Positions 14,101 through 29,100 of a stretch of DNA of 64,000 bases are shown piece by piece. This stretch comes from Apostichopus japonicus (Eukaryota; Echinodermata; Holothuroidea; Aspidochirotida; Stichopodidae). Made by a program: the position numbers and the translations under genes. Under the pieces are notes generated by a model that was given only the letters and a program-made list of their open reading frames with translations, was not told where the DNA came from and searched no databases. How positions within the stretch are numbered: position 1 is the stretch's first letter; each line of letters starts with the position of its first letter. The stretch spans positions 18,093,303 to 18,157,302 of the forward strand of contig NC_092581.1 in the NCBI RefSeq assembly GCF_037975245.1. Direction: 5' to 3'.

Positions 14101-17100
14101 TACTATCAAAGCACTCTACTTCTAGGGTCTTAAATACATTGTACTTTACAATCACCAGTTTGCCACAAACATATAACCATGTTACCAGCCCAGTCCTCCA
14201 TTAGTAGCTAGGTCTTCAATACATCATACATAACATTACTATTATGCCACTATTGTAGCCATGTAACCAGCCCAGCCCTCCATTAGTAGCTAGGTCTTCA
14301 ATACATCATACATAACATCACTATTTTGCCACTATGGTAGCCATGTAACCAGCCCAGCAAGCCATTAGTATGGTCTTCAATACTTACATTATACTTGACA
14401 ATCACCAGTTTTCCACTGAGGTAACAATATAACCAGTCCAGCACCCTACTGGTAGGGTCACAGATGAGAGGCCAGGCACTACAACTCTCCTCTTGAAGAA
14501 TGAAAGAAGCATTGTTGTTTGAGTTCTCTGTCCTGGGAAGCTTCAATATCCTCAAAGATTCAATCTCAACCTGTAATAAGAATAATAAACAAAACAAAAA
14601 TAAAATACAAAAGTAAAAACACAAGCAAAGGTAAAACCATCCAAATTGAAAAAAAAATATAGGTTTAAGTACCACACTGCAAATGTTATCCTCTTAATTT
14701 ATCAGTCAAATAAAGGAAACCGTGTCAACTTCTAGCAACAAATGATGTTGGGTGAGCTAGGCCAATGATGTGTGTGTGTGGGGGGGAGGGGGGAGGGAGG
14801 GGAGGGAGGTAGACATTCATGGAATATCTCAATCTAAGCTTATTCTACCAAAGCTGATTACTATACACACATCACAATCTTTCAAAACTGTAGCAGGGTC
14901 ATGAAACTTCAAGTTTCGTAATTACACTTGTTTCTTCAAATGATTCTTCCGAGCTCAATTAGGCATAATCGGTTGAGGTTTCAAAATTCAGTTTTTGTAA
15001 TCACCATGTCATACCGGCAAAGGGCATAATCAAAGTATACTAAGAGTTGAACAACATACTCACCTCATCATAGAGAAAGTTAATAAGAGGTATATCAATG
15101 AACAGTTGTTTCTTGGGAACGTGTAACTTATGTTCACCACACATATCTTTGAAGATGTCGGCTAATCGGTTACGGGAGTCCAGAGTCATAGCCCCGCAAT
15201 AAGCTAGATAGGCAGATGCTACCAGACAGTTTGTCAAGAGCCACTCGTTTTCTGCATTCTGGTCAACGTAAGCTTTCCACCGTTGACCCTCAGCACGAAG
15301 ACTGAAAACATGAAAATTTATCGATCGAAAGTATTACAATATTTCCCAAAACCAGTTAGAATTAAAGGCATTGAAGACTCGCCGCAAACCGTGTGCAGAG
15401 CTCTGAAAAAGTTAACTTTCCGTTGCTTGCAAGTGAAGTTTTTCTCTTGTCGCTACAAAATGCAGACAGTAATGAAACGTGATACCTTGTTATCTTTAGC
15501 TGGACATGAGATGTCCATCCCTGTATTGTTTGTAGTACTGTGCTGTGGGTATTGACAGCAACTGTATGTACTGACTGTACACTAGTGTCTAATTACCGAC
15601 AGTAGCAAGCTGTGTGTGTATTTTCTGGGATCGATGGTGGTGTTTAACATTTCTGTTACACCTCATTCGAAACTAGGTCAGATTACCGGCATTAGACGTT
15701 TCTTTTTGTGCGAGTCTTCATACCCTTTAAGTAGTGCCCTAGTTATATTCCATTCTGTTATGTTTATCTTATTTTCTGGTACTTTGAAATCTGTTATTTT
15801 CCTAATTACGTTAATTGGCAACAATTCTTGTTTGATGATGTAAAACCTCCTACAAAAAGCAAGGAAGTGACAATTCTTTTAAAGAGTGACAGTTTGAGTA
15901 TTTTGTAACAATTTATAATTATTTCATCAATATTTTGCAGACAAACAGGCTAAAACTAGTAGTTGCTATAATAGCTTTCCTGGGTTCTAAGCAATTTATC
16001 ATCGGCAAATGTCTAGCTTAACCACCCCTTGCCAGCATTCCAAGGGTATTAATTTTTTGTTTTGAAGAACATAAGAGAAACTATAAAGTGAAGTAAATAG
16101 ACGCACCACCTTGATGGTGCCATAATTCAATGAAAGGCTACCATGCATTGTCTGTGTCACTCTGATCACAATATAACTGCAAGAATTTCCACAAATCATG
16201 AACACCAAATCAAGTTAATACTCCACAAGGTAAAATATCACTTTTAATGTTTGGTATTAGTTTTGAAAAACAATTTCAGCATTTCATCATGTCCCATGAT
16301 GTAGTTACTTCAATTCATTTCACCAGAAAACATATATTTTTATTAAAGCAAGTGTTCACCAGACAAAGTGAAATTAAACTCCAAAGGAAATTTGCTTGTT
16401 CTCTTTTTTATTTCATAGCTCATCTCTCTATCTCTCTCTTTTTCTCTTTCTCAGTCCTTTACAAGTTGTGTTTTGTCTTATACTCATTTCTCACTCAACC
16501 TTTCTCTCTGAAGAACAGTTTACAACTGACCACTGTCTCTAATTTTAATAATCTACTGTAATTAATTCTTTGATATTTCATCTCTTACCTATGAATCATG
16601 CTTGTGGCTGCTTTGAGTCTTTCGTTGCTTGCAGACAGCTCAATATCCAGCTTGTGCTTCACCACTACAGCTGCATCAAACTCTCCTTGCATTTTGGTCA
16701 CCTCCTCCTCTAGCATCGGGATGTCCGCCTCTGAGTAAATTATCTCCTCTTCTTCCTCCTGTTTCTCCTCTTCGGGTTCAGCTTTCGCTGCCTGGAAATA
16801 AATTTGTGAATAATATATTGTGTAGTTACTCTGACTGAATCTAAGATAACTTTCTCATAAGCATAGGCATCTAATTATTTGAATTACCTTTCCCCCTCAA
16901 TCAGTCACATTACCTAGTACCTTTGCAGGATCCTCAACCTCCCCCACCCCCCCCCTCACCCACTTAATTCGAACCCTCTTACATAAAAACTAAGTGCACA
17001 GCATGTCTTCCTCTGTTCATTATAATGGAGGAGTGTGGGGGTGGGGTGGGGTGGGTGAGAGGGTGGGGCACATTTGGCAACAGTTCCTACAGTGAATAGC

Positions 17101-20100
17101 AGAAGGGGAGGAATTTGTAAAGTGCTTAGGCTAAACCATGATTACCAAACATTTTCTCTGAAAGATGTTAATTCGTTTTATACAAAGTGTTTTGAAAGTG
17201 CACAACATTTTGTTTATACCAATTTCTTTTGGATAAGCTGTTGACAATTCTGTTATTTAAGGTCAGTCTAATTTATGATGATCTTTCTCAGTGGCGTAGG
17301 AAGGTACTTTTGAGTGGGGGGGCTGAAGACTGATGACCGGCCTGGGGGAGGGGGTGTCCCCCTCCCCTTTGGAATTTTTTGCATTTCCAGGTAGCCTCAG
17401 ATGCAATTTGGTGCAATATAGCACACTTCAACACTCACTCCATTTTGTAAACTTAATTTTGTATTTTCACCAGGCCTTAGATGCAATTTGGTGCTCCAAA
17501 TGAGATTTTTTTCTCATTTGGAAATGAAAAAGGGGTTTTCTGACTTGCGAAGCGGGGGGCAGAATGATACTTCCGCCCCTCCACATTTTTCACTGGGGGG
17601 CTGGCGCCCCCCAGCCCCCCCCGGTTCCTACGCCCTTGATCTTTCTTACAGTAAACCTATTTAAATGAAAAGTGACTACAGACCATCTGATAACAATTGT
17701 CGGCAGATGTGTAAATGTCAATTTATTCAAGCTAGCAGTGGCTATACCAGCCTATAACCATTTGAGTTCCCAAAGAATTTCAAAGATGTAAAAGTTTTAA
17801 GTTGAAGGCTTAAAGTGATAGTGGCTTGATTCCTAACTCTGTTTGTTGCAGTAGAAGCAGAAGTAGAAGGAATGAATTATCCCCTTGAACATTGACTGCA
17901 CACATGACTGCATAATGTGGCAATTATTAAGATATAATGACTGCAACAATTCAATTACCTTTGGCATTCGATGCTAAATGCAGGTTTATATTCCTTCTCT
18001 TTCTCTTCATTCATTAAGAAGATCATAACTTAAGTGATATTAAAATGTACGCTGATAAAGCCGTGGCAAGAATATGCGCATGTTAATGGCTATATTAAAC
18101 TTGGCAAATACATCAGCATTTGGCATACTAATTATCATTCCACTAATGCTATGATTTATGAAAGCACTCAAATGAAGCTCATAAACAATTGTCAGGGTAC
18201 CATGGTGACAACAGTACTATTAATATGCATCAAATCATGCATATCAAATCATTTATTAACATGCACTGACTAAATGATCAATATATTAACTGACAATGGA
18301 TACCAGCATAGGTAAGCTCCTCCGTTTAATGCTTAGAATATTAATATCAGCAGTTTAATTTTACTTCATGAAGAGTACTCATGCCATATTCCAGTAATAG
18401 TAATGACCATTATTATCCTGTGTTGATTAAATCTTTATTAAAACTTTAATGCCTCATTTATCTTGAGAGTTTACATGTATTCTATTTCATCATTAGTATT
18501 AGGTAGACTGTTATATAGAACTAGTTTTACTGATTAATACAGATCTCATGAGATGCCTTTCACATGACTGGCACACTACCCTACCCATTCTCCTGCTCAC
18601 TTCAAAACACATTTCAATGTATTATCAAGACAGCAATTTATTTCTTACGGCAATGCTTTTCAAAATTATAATGAACATTTGTAAACATTCATCGACACTC
18701 CATTTCAAATTTCAAACCTAGGCTTTAGGTAAAAACCAAGGTTGAATTGCGTTTTCCTTGGTTTCATTCTCTCTCACAAAACCTTTGCTAAATTCACTCA
18801 TTTGAAAACTTACCTGAGTCTTCCATCTCACATATTTTCAAGTTACAATTATTAAATTGTTTAATAAATTATTCGATTAGTACATTACTTGATAAAAAGA
18901 AACATTAATTTCTTGTACTTTTTCTTGACCAAATCAAATTGAGCTTTGTCACCTTCTACTCATTCTATCCTGGAGAGTTAAATTTAGCTTTTTATGTCAA
19001 TTCCAAAGATTTTTTCTGTTTGTCTAACTTGTAATAAATGTCTTGTAATAGCTTTATGTAAGTGCGATCCATCTAATGAAGTTTCTCCTAATAAAAACCA
19101 CTCAAAAACCAAATTTCTGGTATCCGCATATCAACCTTCCTTCGATAACATCATTTTACTGCCTGACATTCAGCAATATGACATTTGAACTGCATTGCTT
19201 TTTTCTCTTTAAAATTTGTTGAATACATTTTTTTCTCTTTAAGTAATGGAACAACTCTGTCTTTTGGAAAACATAAGTATGACTTTGGTTGGCACTCCTG
19301 TACCAGACATGCTAAAACTAATTTACTTAGCCCAATCTGTTTTTGAATTGCTATGTTACTTCAAATATTCTACTAGAAGTGGAGCATAGTATTATAAGTT
19401 AAAGATATATTTTCATTGCAATTAATAGGACTTGAAATAACCATTTCAAGGAATAAAATACAGGACAATGACACATTTTATGTCTTTAGTTCAAAGTAAA
19501 TACAAATCAGTTGAAAGTTAACAAAAAGTCCCCATTAAATCGTTGGAGCTGCATGTTGATCTGGTCATGAGTGATGTTGGAGTTAAGTAGATGATTAATG
19601 AAAAGTAAAGACAGATTACTGATGGATAAAGTGCAGTGCAGACACGAAAAGCCTATGTGCCGGGGTGAAGTCATCAAATGAAAAACAACAGCAAAGATTA
19701 TCTCAATCAAATTTTCTTTAAGAAGAAGAAGGGTATGAGAAAGTTTTCATTATTTTCCCAAAAGGAAAGAAATTGAAGAATAATCGATAGCAGTTATAAG
19801 AGCAATAAGTAAATGCGTTTTAATTTTCTCATGTATCTTTGTTCTGTTGGTAGAGGGATTAAAAATGCAATATTAAAATACTGCAAGCAACATCTTTTTG
19901 TGTGATATTACGCAATCGCTTACCACTGTGTCCTTCTCCTATACAGGGAAGAGACACAATCACCAGAGGCGGGGGAACAGAGAAGAGAACAGAAAGATTA
20001 GAGGATGAACTGCTACACAAATACATCAACTTACAAGGAGAGGGTTTGAAGATTATCCACAAAATCAATCAAACTTATGATACTAAAAATGTATGTACAA

Positions 20101-23100
20101 GAATCCTACACAAAGAGCTTTTAAAGGAATCAACATAACAAGCAAATCTTTTGATTATTTGGTACAGCCAAGTCTCATGCTGGAGGTCAGGGGAAGTCTT
20201 TGGAGGAAAGGATTTAAATTTGTCACAAATGTTTGTGGGATTCCGTAAGTCAGGAGATAGCTGTTGAAATACATCGGATCAGTTTACACAATCGGTCACA
20301 TATTCAAATGGCATATTGAATAATGACAAAATTTATATGCATTATGATTTTGCTTAAGTAAATTATCAGTTTTTTTTATAACTACTGCATTGATGTATCT
20401 CTTCATTAAGCTTTCCTCATCTTTCTTCCTACTACTATCAAACAACAGTTTACCACCTGTGGTCAAGTCAAAGAGATGTTACAACGTTACGCCTCCGTTA
20501 GCTCCTGTTTTTACTGATGAAGATCCTGGATATACCCTAGCTTCTTCCAGTCACTGACCTCTATGGGCAACTAAGGAAATTTTCCAGAAAGCCCCAACAT
20601 AGTAATACCAATGACCTCAACCCCACCATGGTTGGTGTTGAGGTCAGGAGTTTGGTTATCTTTGCCTCAGACTTTGTTCTGTCTTGGACAGCTTTTATGT
20701 CAGTCAGTTAAATGTTGATGGACCCATTCAACATTTGACAGACACCAATGTTTCAAAGGCCCCGGGCAGGCCCCTAAACTTTTCACACACTCCCTAGGGG
20801 TCGACATGCCCCCAGTCAAGCAGGATATTTGTAGAAAGCCTCCTGTTAACATCAACGAACGAAGATGAGGATGCTTACCAATTCCTCTTGTACTCTCTGC
20901 AATCTCTCTGTCTCTTCCTTCTCCTTCTGTAAGTCGACCAGCTTATTCAGTGAATCTCGGAGCGGTCCACACTGGTAGGAATATTCCATGAGAGCACAGA
21001 CGAAGGCAACCAGATTGGCAGCGTCCTCTGAGCTATACCTGGTAGCGCCGATGGTGATACCAATTTGCTCGCCTGCAGGGGTGGGACTCCTCCGAGAGGA
21101 TGCAGGTAACTTAGGCCCTCCTTGTTTAAAGTAATAGAGATATATTCATTCACACACTCACAATAACAGTTGTTATCAAATTAATATAGATCAAATGTCA
21201 AATGCAAAAGAAAAACTTAATTTCTATTTTTTAAGTTACAATCAAAGTTCTGAATTTGGTTTACCTTCTCTGTGGAATTTAACTTTAATGTTCTCTAAAT
21301 GCAGAGAAAAAATATCATCGTTTTAAAGTTTCAAATATTTCAATCTTTTTCACTCACCTGGAAGATCTAGTAGCGATCCTTCTCCAGTAACACCCTCCCC
21401 TTCCTTCTTTGCGGGTAAATAAATCTCGACGTTGGTCATAACAGAGGGCGGTAGTCCGTTCTCCCAGTCAAGGTTATAAAGCATCTCAATAAACTTGACG
21501 GAGTCGTTCATTAACACCTGCATCTGTTTCCATTTCTTTTTTTCATCCAAGGCATCTCTACCCTCTGAGGAGGAAAACGAGAAGCAGGAAAAAAATATTG
21601 ATAGATATTTCAATTTGCTCTGTTTTGAAAAAAAGCATTCACAAAGCATTCACGGAACAAACATTCACGATGCTGTGACATTCCCATTGAAAACATGCAC
21701 AAACAAATTATGACTGGTAAATGTTGAATAGTCTAACTGTCTTAGCTTCACCAGGTTTAGCTAGAATGGTATTTGAAACAGCTCTACGACCTCAGGGATT
21801 AAAAGTCCAGTGTTCTCCAAATTGAGCTATCCAGCTTCTAGTTGGTGGTGATCCCTATATAGCCATTTCTTTTCTGGGGGACCCAGTCAGAAGCCACAGT
21901 ACCTTGCATACAGTGTAACCAGGCATCACACCCCAATTTGATTTCACACAACCCAGAAAGCGGCAGGGAAGAGATTTCAGGAGATAATTGTCTTTTATAT
22001 AATGTACATAAGTAAATCAATGACAGAGAGCTGACCGGAAAGTTGTAAAAAAAAACTTTGCTCTTTTCAAAGTTGGTTACAAATTTCCCCTTTAATTTTT
22101 TTTTCCAGTTGTAGAAAACTTTTCACCTGGCATCACTTACAATTTAAAAAATTTCATTAGACTAAGAATTAACGATAAAGAATTTGCTGATAGAATTGTG
22201 CACATAGCAATTTGGTTGTGCAAAGATTTATGTCATGTACACACAATTAGATGAATATGTGTAACGTATCAACGTATTCACAAATGGTGGGTGGTTTCCA
22301 AACTTTAGCTTAACTTATGAAATTAATTATAAAAGTACAGAAGGTAACACCATGATAAACAAGCTTAAGAGATGCCTAAGAAAAGAGCATAATTGATAGA
22401 AGAAACTAAATTCCCATCAGCATTAAGTTCAGTCATAAAAGTGATAAAAGCTGCTTTGGTGATAAAATAGGATTATAGTGCTTGAGTATAGAGTAAACAA
22501 TGTGCACTAAATATGATTAGATATTAGTAAACACAAAACTAGAATATAACAAAATATATAGGGATTCACTTTTCTTTATCACACAATCAACAAATTCATT
22601 TTGTTTGAATTATATGCAATAATGAATGCAACTAAACTCTAACAACAGAGAGAACAAGGAAATAAAACTACTAGATTCTGTCAAACTAAATTACATTAAA
22701 TATCATTTGAATAATCCTACGGGTATGAAAGTAACTTCCAATGATGGACCTCTTTGTACTTGTCATAATGTCATAGAAATAGTTAAGTCTTTTACAGTGC
22801 AGAATCCAAGCTAAACAGGTTTGTGCAATGCGCTTTACAGGTGCCAATGAAAAATGTGACCAATTAAAAAGTGCCAAAGGTTTAGAGAATCTAACAGTAA
22901 GAAAGATTTAGTACTTACTCTCAGTAGCTGATTCTCCTTAGCAGCAGATATTAGAAACACCAAATAAAAAGCAATTCATATTGATGAAAAAAGGAACATA
23001 ATGGTAAAGAATAAAAAGAATCTTTGAAGCATGAAATGTGACAGGCTTAAATCAGCTATGAGAAGAATGGATTGTTTTGTTTTGTAGCTAACATCACAAA

Positions 23101-26100
23101 ACAAAAGAGTTGAATGTTTGGTACATACATTATGAAGTTTTATTTGTTTATGGCTGTCAAAATGGGGTAGTTAGATTAGCTATAAAGTAGCCTTTACTTG
23201 TTGTAGAGAACACTGACACATGAGCACAATGTGATTTTTGGGTAGAATGTATTCCTAAGAAACAGGGAATAAGGTTTGGGGAACAGTAAATGTAGAAACT
23301 TAGATAGGGATGGATAAATAATGTGACTAATATATATCTACATAATATATATGTTATATTTAGATGTTATTTTGCAATACCACGAACATGCTTGAATTAA
23401 AATTTTTAATACTAATTATTTTACACCTAAAGAAACACCAGATGAGTTTGAAAGGAAAGTAAAGTCATGTTTAGAGTCATGTATGAGTATAATAAAAATG
23501 ACCGATGAGTATTAAATGGATTTATGAATATGTGGACACACATAAGGTCTTGAAGGATGATGTCTTCATGTCTGGTACCTGATCCAGTATAGATAAAAAT
23601 CCATACTATTGGTGAAAATGTTTATCAACTCACACATCATGTGTGTACTGAGTATGGCATAAATGATAAATGTATCATAAATATTGAAGGATGTTGTCAA
23701 ACTATTTAGTTATTGTTACAGTACAACCTTCAATCATTCTATGTGGCAGTTACTGAGCTTTTGGAACATACTTCCCACTGACCATTAAAACAGCTTCTAA
23801 ACATACTTCCCACTTACCATTAAAACAGCTTCTAAACATACTTCCCACTGACCATTAAAACAGCTCCTAAACATACTTCCCACTGACCATAAAAATAGCT
23901 TCTTACCATACTTCCCACTGACCATTAAACCAGCTCCTAAATGTCAACACCTTTAAAATCAAACTTAAGACTGTATCTGTTCACAGGTGCATTTTCTTGA
24001 CTCTAAGCGACACTGAAAATTGCTTGAATTTGGATATTAGGCACCATACAGGTATAAATGTTTTGGGATTGAATGATTGATAGCATGCATCAGCTTTCAG
24101 GCAGATAAACTCACATCAGATCTTGAGAATGATGAGTGTCAAGTAGATTATTGATGTTGTCCACTGATTGATTGAGGTTAATTTGTGGATTAATATAGAC
24201 TTACTAAATGACTGCTTCAGTTGATATATTTTCAATAAAAGTAGCTACTTGTAAATATAGTTTAAGCAAAGTAGACTAAATAAATATATAGGTTTTAGAA
24301 TTTTGAATATTCAAAATAGGTTTTGCTTTTAATTAATGCTAAAGAACACTAAGCAAAACATGAAACATGATAATTGCAGCATGGTTATTGTGGTGGAAAT
24401 ATTGATCAAATGAATAAAACCAATTCAGAATAAATGAATAAAGTCAATAAATATGGGAAAAAGCCTTGCTGGCAAGAAGATAATTCTAACTTACTATGGA
24501 TGTACAGAGACTCTCCTACAGATGAATAAATAATAGCTTAAACAGACTCAGCAATGAATTGATAAATTAATAACAATATCACCAACGTTAAAATATGATC
24601 ATTGTTTTTCATACTGCCAGGATATATTGTCTTTTCAAAAAATTCATATATAGACATTTTTGGGGGTGAATGATTTTTGCCTTCACCCTAGCTCAATTTC
24701 TGAAAGGAAATTGAACGATTAGAAACTTTAGAGGAAGGTACTTTTGGAGAATATTGGCAATATTTAAATGAGCTAGCACTTTAGATAAACATCAAAGAAA
24801 GATCATTAATTAAGGAAGCAATAAAGACTAAGTAGCATTTGTAAACTATCATTCATCGTCAAATTAGTCAGGTTACAGAACTACAAACTTTAGTAAGTTT
24901 TCTATATTTTTTCTACATTTTAGCAATTCAAACAGATATACTGCAAAGCTACCTTCATCGAAAGGTGTGTTTATAAGACAACAAGAATATCTACATCCAG
25001 AGAAAAATTAATAAAATAATTTCTTTAGCAATTCTGAGGTTTGCGAAATTCTGTGGTGAAGCACTTACTTCTAACTTTGCCTGTCATCTTGGTAGGGCTT
25101 CTAGCGACTGGGCTACTGGATCCTGAGAGAATTGAGGCATCTTCGTTCGGTAGACGCTCGGTCGCTGAGCGATGGTGACCGCTGGAGGCCGGTTTATTCT
25201 TCTTGAATAAAGCCATCACCATCTCCATGACCTGAAGGACAATCTGAGGAGGGTTCTGGTAGGATCGAATTTTCTCGATGCAAGTTCGGTCGACTTGATC
25301 CCTCCAGTAGTAGACCTGAGATTCAGATGTGTGAGAACAACTCTTAACGTGAATGCCATCCTCATTGTTGCATCTCATCGCAAACACCCTTCACGAACAA
25401 TTGATTACGAGTTTATACATAATAACATATTTAAACTCACAACCTTCAATTATGAACTCTATTTTCTTTGATGGGAGTACTCTATTTGTTTAAGCCCAAA
25501 AGGGTTTCTTAGTTGACATCCTTTCACATTTTTTACTTAGTTGCAGTTATATTGTCTTGTTCACCTTGTTATACTATGTGATAAAACAAATAATAATAAA
25601 ACTCCACTCTGTGAACAAAACCAAGCATTTTTCTTCTTACTCTCCAGTTGACCTTCCACCTCTGACCTTCCACCTCTGCCTTTCTGACCTTTCACTGACC
25701 TATCATTCTGCAGGTCTTCAAGGCACAACCTTCCTATTACAGACAACTTTCTTACCAAATCTGAGACATATTAGTCAAGCAGTTACAAAGATTTTTATCA
25801 TAACCATATTTTAGGCTCTCTGATATTGAAGATCTCTAAACTAAATTTGTAGTGTAACCAATTATCAACACCTTGGTATATCAAGATAGTTTCATTAGAA
25901 CCATTTGTCCTGCATTGAGGAAAAGTAGCCACAGACACTGTAATGCAAGAACCCTGATTACACTTGGTTGTAGTAATACGCTACCTGTTCTCTGGCTTTC
26001 TGTAGAGTATTTCTGCAGTCTGTAACTGTCCGCTGGGCTTCTGCTAATTCCTCCTCGATGGCAACTCTTCTCGTCTTCAAGTTCTCTTCTCGAAGTCTCT

Positions 26101-29100
26101 CAAATTCACGATCGTACTCATCCCGTTCCTCTGCGAGTTAGTAATAAAGTGCAAAAAACAATATTAAACACTATTGTAGTTGTTAATAAAACCAAGCATA
26201 ATAACATAAGCAAACTTGTACGAGATCTCACCTCCTCAAAACTGGTGGCTTGTCTGGACTGTTTTGATAATAACTTATTTACCAAATCCAACTATTTGGA
26301 GAGATGAGTAAAAGACATCCATCCTAACTTCAGGCAAATTAACTAAAGGATTAACAAAAGAGGAGACTATTATTTTCATACCAAACAGTTTTTATTGCTC
26401 TTATAAATCTTCTGTTACACCTACAGATAAATACTAAACTTTCAAAGTGAAAATCCTTCTTTCCAATTTCTTCCATTTTTTCTCTCTTTTTTTGAATGGG
26501 GGGGGGGTCTAAAAAGGCTTAAACCTTTGTCTGATTTGTGAATGTGGACCAGGCCTCATCTGAAAGAACTGAGAACAAACCTTCAGCGAGAAGTTCATCC
26601 TCTATGTCTTCCTCGCTCTCTATATCATTCATCTGTAAGAAGGCGCTGAGGCTACAATCTTCAAACTGCGCTTTTGTCTTCTCCAGGACGGTGGCCTTTG
26701 CCGTCAGCTGTTTGAGAAGATCCGCCACTCTGGCGCTCGCCTCTTCATACTGGACCTGGAGCCGTTTAATCTCCTGTCGTTTGACCTTGGTGTCGTGATG
26801 GGTGCGAGACAGACAAGAAAGAGCTTTCCTGAAAATAAGACAAAATGAAACAGCTGGCTTGATTGACTTTATATTAAATTAATTTGTTGATGATGAGACA
26901 ATGTTTGGAAGTTATAATAGGAGTTTTAAGAGAAGACAAGCAAAATATCCTTCAGTAAGTTTTGTTAAATTGTTTGTTTGTTGGTTTGTTTGTGTTTTGC
27001 AAAAGAGCAGATAGTGTTTATGATTATTGTGAGCTAGTTTATTTGATTTTGCTACGGCATTCGCAAACGATTTCATTTCATCTTTTTCCGCAAATAAAGA
27101 GATACTGATGTGATCATACCTGAGTTTGCTGACTTTAGATGTGTTTTCTTTGCTCTTTTTATTCAGAATATATCTGAAACAGTCCATGAATCTACGGAAT
27201 GTCCGTGGACCAACGAACAATTCATGCTTGCCAGGATTGGCTGGGCTGTAATGGTTCATCTGTAGACAAAAACAGAGTTTTATATCAAGGTAAACAGCTG
27301 CTTGATCAACCACCACTATTATAAACATTTAAAGAGATCACACGTATATGGATGGAGGATTGCAGCAAGCATCCACAGGTAGAAGAATTGCATCAATTCA
27401 TTACTGTTTAAACAATGAAATTGGCAAAAGAATGGAAGGCTAGCATCTCAAAAAAATAAGAAGTCCTAAAATACTTTGAAGGAGCATAGAAAAATTTTGA
27501 CTAACTGGTGACCTAGGGACAAAAACTATACTCTGTTAAATCACATATCAAACTGATTCTAAAAGGAAAATAGAGAGATTAGTTTGGCAAAGAAACTGCA
27601 TAAAGTAACAATATCATGATTCTGATTCCATCTCAAACCTGTCTTCTTCTGTGTTTATTATTTTGGAGGAGGGTGGGGAGGAGGAGGGTGGTGAGGAGGA
27701 GGGTGGTGAGGAGGTGGGGAAGAGGAGGGTGGGGAGGGGGAGGAGGGTGGGGAGAAGGAGGAGGGTGGGGAGGGAGGGAGGAGGAGGGTGGTGAGGAGGA
27801 GGGTGGTGAGGAGGAGGAGGAGGAGGAGGAGGAGGAGGAGGAGGAGGAGGAGGAGGAGGAGGAGGAGGAGGAGGAGGAGGAGGAGGAGGAGGAGGAGGAG
27901 GAGGAGGAGGAGGAGGAGGAGGAGGAGCATTTGAGAGGATACTGCTACAAACATCATCCCTGGATACATCCTGGATATGATCTTTCCTTGTTCATGAAGG
28001 TGTTATTCTACTCACCCTGATTCTTTCTCTTAGGATGGCCTTAGTGTAAGGAAGGTTGGGGACCTCTGTGGATACTGCCTTCACCTGCTCCTTCTTGCCG
28101 TGCAGCTTTAGTGTGGTGATTGTAATCGTGTCATCAGTACTCCCAGCCCACGGAATCTGGTTACAGTCTCGAAGTACGAAACCATGGATACCGGCTATAC
28201 AATTTACCAGATTCTCCCTGAATATAGAGAAATATACAAATGAATTATTATTTAATTATTTATTAAAATAATACTATAAAAAACTAACTTAAATAAGGAC
28301 AAATATAATATAGTTATACAGAATGGATGATTAAATACAACTGAATTGGAAAGCTCCTCCAACATAAAAATTATGTGACATGAGAAGAAGGAAACAAAGA
28401 AAGATTAAAATAATAGAATGGAATAACAATCTTTGAGTGATAGAACAGTTCAGTTTATTGAATGTGTTTGCTTATTTGGGAATACAATATCTTATGAAAA
28501 GAATGAACGGAATACATTTTATATTATTTTTTAATCTCAATGTATTTTGTACTCTCCTTCAATAATTATAATGATGGCAATAAGCGATTGCTATTTATGA
28601 TATTATGTAATATTATTTAACGACTCGATCTGTCCTCACCTGATTTCTGAAGAGAATTCTCTGGCCAGGTTATGTTTCTGCATAAAGTATTTAGCTTCCC
28701 CTAAAAGAGCACTTGGGGCCCAGTCACAGTTCCAGTTCACTTGCATGCCAGTCAGTAAACCAGGGTATTGGCTGAGTAATAAATAAATTAAGCAAATAAA
28801 CAGTATTGAAGTTTTTAAAAATCTTCTAAAAATCTACAAAATCTTCCAAAAGATTAATAATTTACAAATAGACAGAAATGAAGGATAGCTGAATATAGTT
28901 TGAAACACCATGAACTTGCTTACGTAAAGACACAAACCCAAATAACTGAGGAAAAATTCTGGTTAACATCAAGTTTTACAATTTTGAAAGATGCTCTGTA
29001 ATAATCATGAAGATACAAAAACAAAAGATTCATTACCTAAAACCTAAAGACAAAAATTTAATACCTTAAACCTATAAACAAAAATTTATTAACTAAAATC

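Larger units (their letters stand above)
16792..20878 (-). other. 4.1-kb intron between e48 and e49
   Basis: Holds a 350-bp hAT-like element (17,289-17,638), GC-poor unique-looking sequence, G-rich stretches near 17,030-17,070 and a near-perfect 33-bp palindrome at 20,613-20,645. No coding segment matches the stalk. Confidence 0.7.

Noticed and set aside
27616-28020. Plus-strand ORF with a long poly-Glu run, and minus-strand poly-Leu ORF
   Set aside because: Translation of a (GAG)n repeat inside an intron; not supported by splice context.
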